Notes under the pieces: model-generated
The model's database searches: none
What the model was told of the DNA's origin: nothing
What the model saw: the letters and a program-made list of their open reading frames with translations, nothing else
Shown here: piece by piece, positions 63,265 through 64,000 of the stretch
Layout of the letters: every line of letters starts with the position of its first letter
Position numbering within the stretch: position 1 is the first letter of the stretch
NCBI RefSeq assembly: GCF_900115055.1
Contig: NZ_FOVD01000007.1
Span: forward strand, 62,001-126,000
Length of the DNA: 64,000 nucleotides
Direction of reading: 5' to 3'
Source of the DNA: Chryseobacterium oleae
Lineage (GTDB): Bacteria > Bacteroidota > Bacteroidia > Flavobacteriales > Weeksellaceae
Made by a program: the position numbers and the translations under genes

Positions 63265-63296
63265 TCCTAATTATTTTATATATACTTTAGGAATGG
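63261..63296 (-). promoter_or_regulatory. thiS: Hairpin enclosing the thiS start codon
   Basis: On the minus strand CCATTCCTAA (63287-63296) pairs perfectly with TTAGGAATGG (63261-63270) around a 16-base AT-rich loop. The ATG (63262-63264) lies within the 3' arm. Confidence 0.6.
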
Positions 63297-63337
63297 CCCT
63301 TATTGTACAGTAGAATGTACAGCAAAAGTCATTTACT

Positions 63338-63415
63338 TTTCCCTACGCTGGTATCATCCAGATCAGGTTCAAAGGGTAAAGTCTCAGTCTGTATATTTAC
63401 AGACACCCCTAAAGT
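63338..63415 (-). promoter_or_regulatory. TPP riboswitch of the thi operon
   Basis: On the minus strand: TAGGGGTG, a GTCTGTAAATATACAGAC hairpin (P3), CTGAGACTTTACCC, GAACCTGATCTGGATGATAC and CAGCGTAGGGA. All conserved THI-element blocks are present. Confidence 0.95.
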
Positions 63416-63420
63416 TGCAA

Positions 63421-63451
63421 CGAAGGTAGGTATTTTTTCAGAACGCGCAAA
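63421..63451 (-). promoter_or_regulatory. thi operon promoter
   Basis: On the minus strand TTTG (63448-63451), a 19-base spacer, and TACCTTCG (63421-63428), one base from TAnnTTTG. The RNA would begin close to the riboswitch 5' end. Confidence 0.55.
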
Positions 63452-63492
63452 ATTTTGTTTTTCTATCCTGTTTATCGAATCTCAGTGAATAC

Positions 63493-63523
63493 AACAAAAA
63501 AAGCGATGGAATCCATCGCTTTT
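63493..63523 (-). terminator. Terminator of the T9SS-protein gene
   Basis: AAAAGCGATGG (63499-63509) and CCATCGCTTTT (63513-63523), loop AAT; a T-run follows on the minus strand. It isolates the thi operon from the gene upstream. Confidence 0.85.
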
Positions 63524-63544
63524 AATTTTAAATATTTGTTTTGA

Positions 63545-64000
63545 TTACTTCTTGATTATTTTATGAGAAGACTTTGTTCCATCTTTATACTGCACATTCA
63601 GAATATATAAACCGGTTTTCAATTCTGATAAATTCACACTGGAGGAAACATTGTCAATCATTTTAACAATTCTTCCTGAAACATCAGCAACAATCACAGA
63701 TTTTACTTTATCAACATCAGAAATATTAATGTTATCACTGAATGGATTCGGATAAATTTTCAGCGCCTCTTTTTTAGCAGTTTCCAGAGTACTTAACGTC
63801 CTTGGCTCATAAGAAATGTTATCAATAGAAAGACTGTTCGCAGGTGTTCCTAAGTTCTTTAAAGCCAATTGGGTTACCCCTGCCGGTAATGCAGGGATAT
63901 CAAAAGTGAACGGGTATACTGTATTCGTAGTGGTTACACTGAAAGTTGTGAGCTGTACAAAATTATTTGATGGATCTACATATCCTACCTGAAGAATTCC
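63545..64000 (-). CDS. T9SS type A sorting-domain protein, 5' end beyond window
   Basis: The reading frame is open from base 64000 to a stop at 63545, giving 151 visible residues; a TTG start at 63868 is internal and not the true start. The visible part has a beta-sandwich segment (YVDPSNNFVQLTTF, TVYPFTFDIPAL) like the edge of a jelly-roll or galactose-binding module, then the T9SS tail with LKIYPNPFSDNINIS and final SSHKIIKK. Secreted or surface-attached; the catalytic part is out of view. Confidence 0.88.
   Translation of the reverse strand, partial: GILQVGYVDPSNNFVQLTTFSVTTTNTVYPFTFDIPALPAGVTQLALKNLGTPANSLSIDNISYEPRTLSTLETAKKEALKIYPNPFSDNINISDVDKVKSVIVADVSGRIVKMIDNVSSSVNLSELKTGLYILNVQYKDGTKSSHKIIKK

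Noticed and set aside
63545..63868. 107-residue protein as a complete gene
   Set aside because: The TTG at 63868 is internal; the frame stays open to the window end with a continuing beta-sandwich domain.
1..64000. tRNA and rRNA genes
   Set aside because: I looked for T-loop and anticodon-arm patterns and rRNA landmarks on both strands and saw none; a covariance-model scan would settle it.

Overview
The window reads as a chromosomal segment of a Chryseobacterium-like member of the Flavobacteriia (Bacteroidota). The evidence is low GC content, promoters of the Bacteroidota type (a TTG/TTTG element about 20 bases upstream of TAnnTTTG), many signal-peptide and lipoprotein genes, TonB-dependent and outer-membrane beta-barrel receptors, proteins with a type IX secretion (T9SS) C-terminal sorting domain, and the edge of what looks like a flexirubin pigment cluster. 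Almost all genes are housekeeping or envelope genes. No tRNA, rRNA, CRISPR array, prophage or complete insertion sequence was seen.

Layout. 1-4.5 kb: an aromatic amino acid ammonia-lyase (cut by the window start), a divergent FAD-dependent halogenase/hydroxylase-like enzyme, a small secreted protein and a CoA-ligase-like adenylating enzyme, probably the end of a flexirubin/aryl-polyene locus. 4.6-16.6 kb: M23 peptidase, ileS, a DksA-like protein, two small proteins, lspA, a SanA-like protein, two lipoproteins, a multi-pass membrane protein and trpS. 16.6-22.2 kb: a lipoprotein, an OmpR-type two-component system in line with two PepSY-like proteins, a YjjG-type phosphatase, a sigma-70 family factor followed by an overlooked 44-residue ORF, and an exported protein. 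22.3-34.8 kb: metK, divergent oxyR and catalase genes, an enoyl-CoA hydratase, dCMP deaminase, xerD, a NUDIX hydrolase, a haem-binding protein, an Ig-like lipoprotein, a serine hydrolase and a BspA/DUF285 surface protein with a T9SS tail. 34.9-41.1 kb: a D-2-hydroxyacid dehydrogenase, a frameshifted GxxExxY gene inside an inverted-repeat-bounded cassette, a thioesterase, an HU-CCDC81-type protein, a TonB receptor under a TPP riboswitch, and a WG-repeat protein. 41.2-57.2 kb: tandem unrelated aconitases, a LytS/LytTR system divergent from an outer-membrane barrel gene, a large TonB receptor, and a second barrel gene. 57.2-63.5 kb: a complete thi operon (thiS-thiC-tenI/thiE-like-thiE-thiG-thiH-thiF) under a second TPP riboswitch. 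The window ends inside a T9SS-sorted protein.

How the parts fit. The two TPP riboswitches tie a TonB receptor to the thiamin biosynthetic operon, so uptake and synthesis appear to be co-regulated. The least explained region is 54.2-54.97 kb. There a promoter leads straight into a short S-box-like RNA (TATCAAGA ... GCAACC ... GGTGCTAA ... GATAAG), followed by a short ORF ending in His-Met-Arg-Met-Cys-Cys-Cys-Phe. A 173-bp inverted-repeat element separates this leader from the TonB receptor downstream of it. Together they look like a sulfur-amino-acid-responsive leader. Other non-coding structure worth attention: a dispersed 110-130 bp repeat in three copies, one of which supplies the last codons of thiH; a long acnB leader; a hairpin covering the thiS start codon; and a palindrome at the predicted metK start site.
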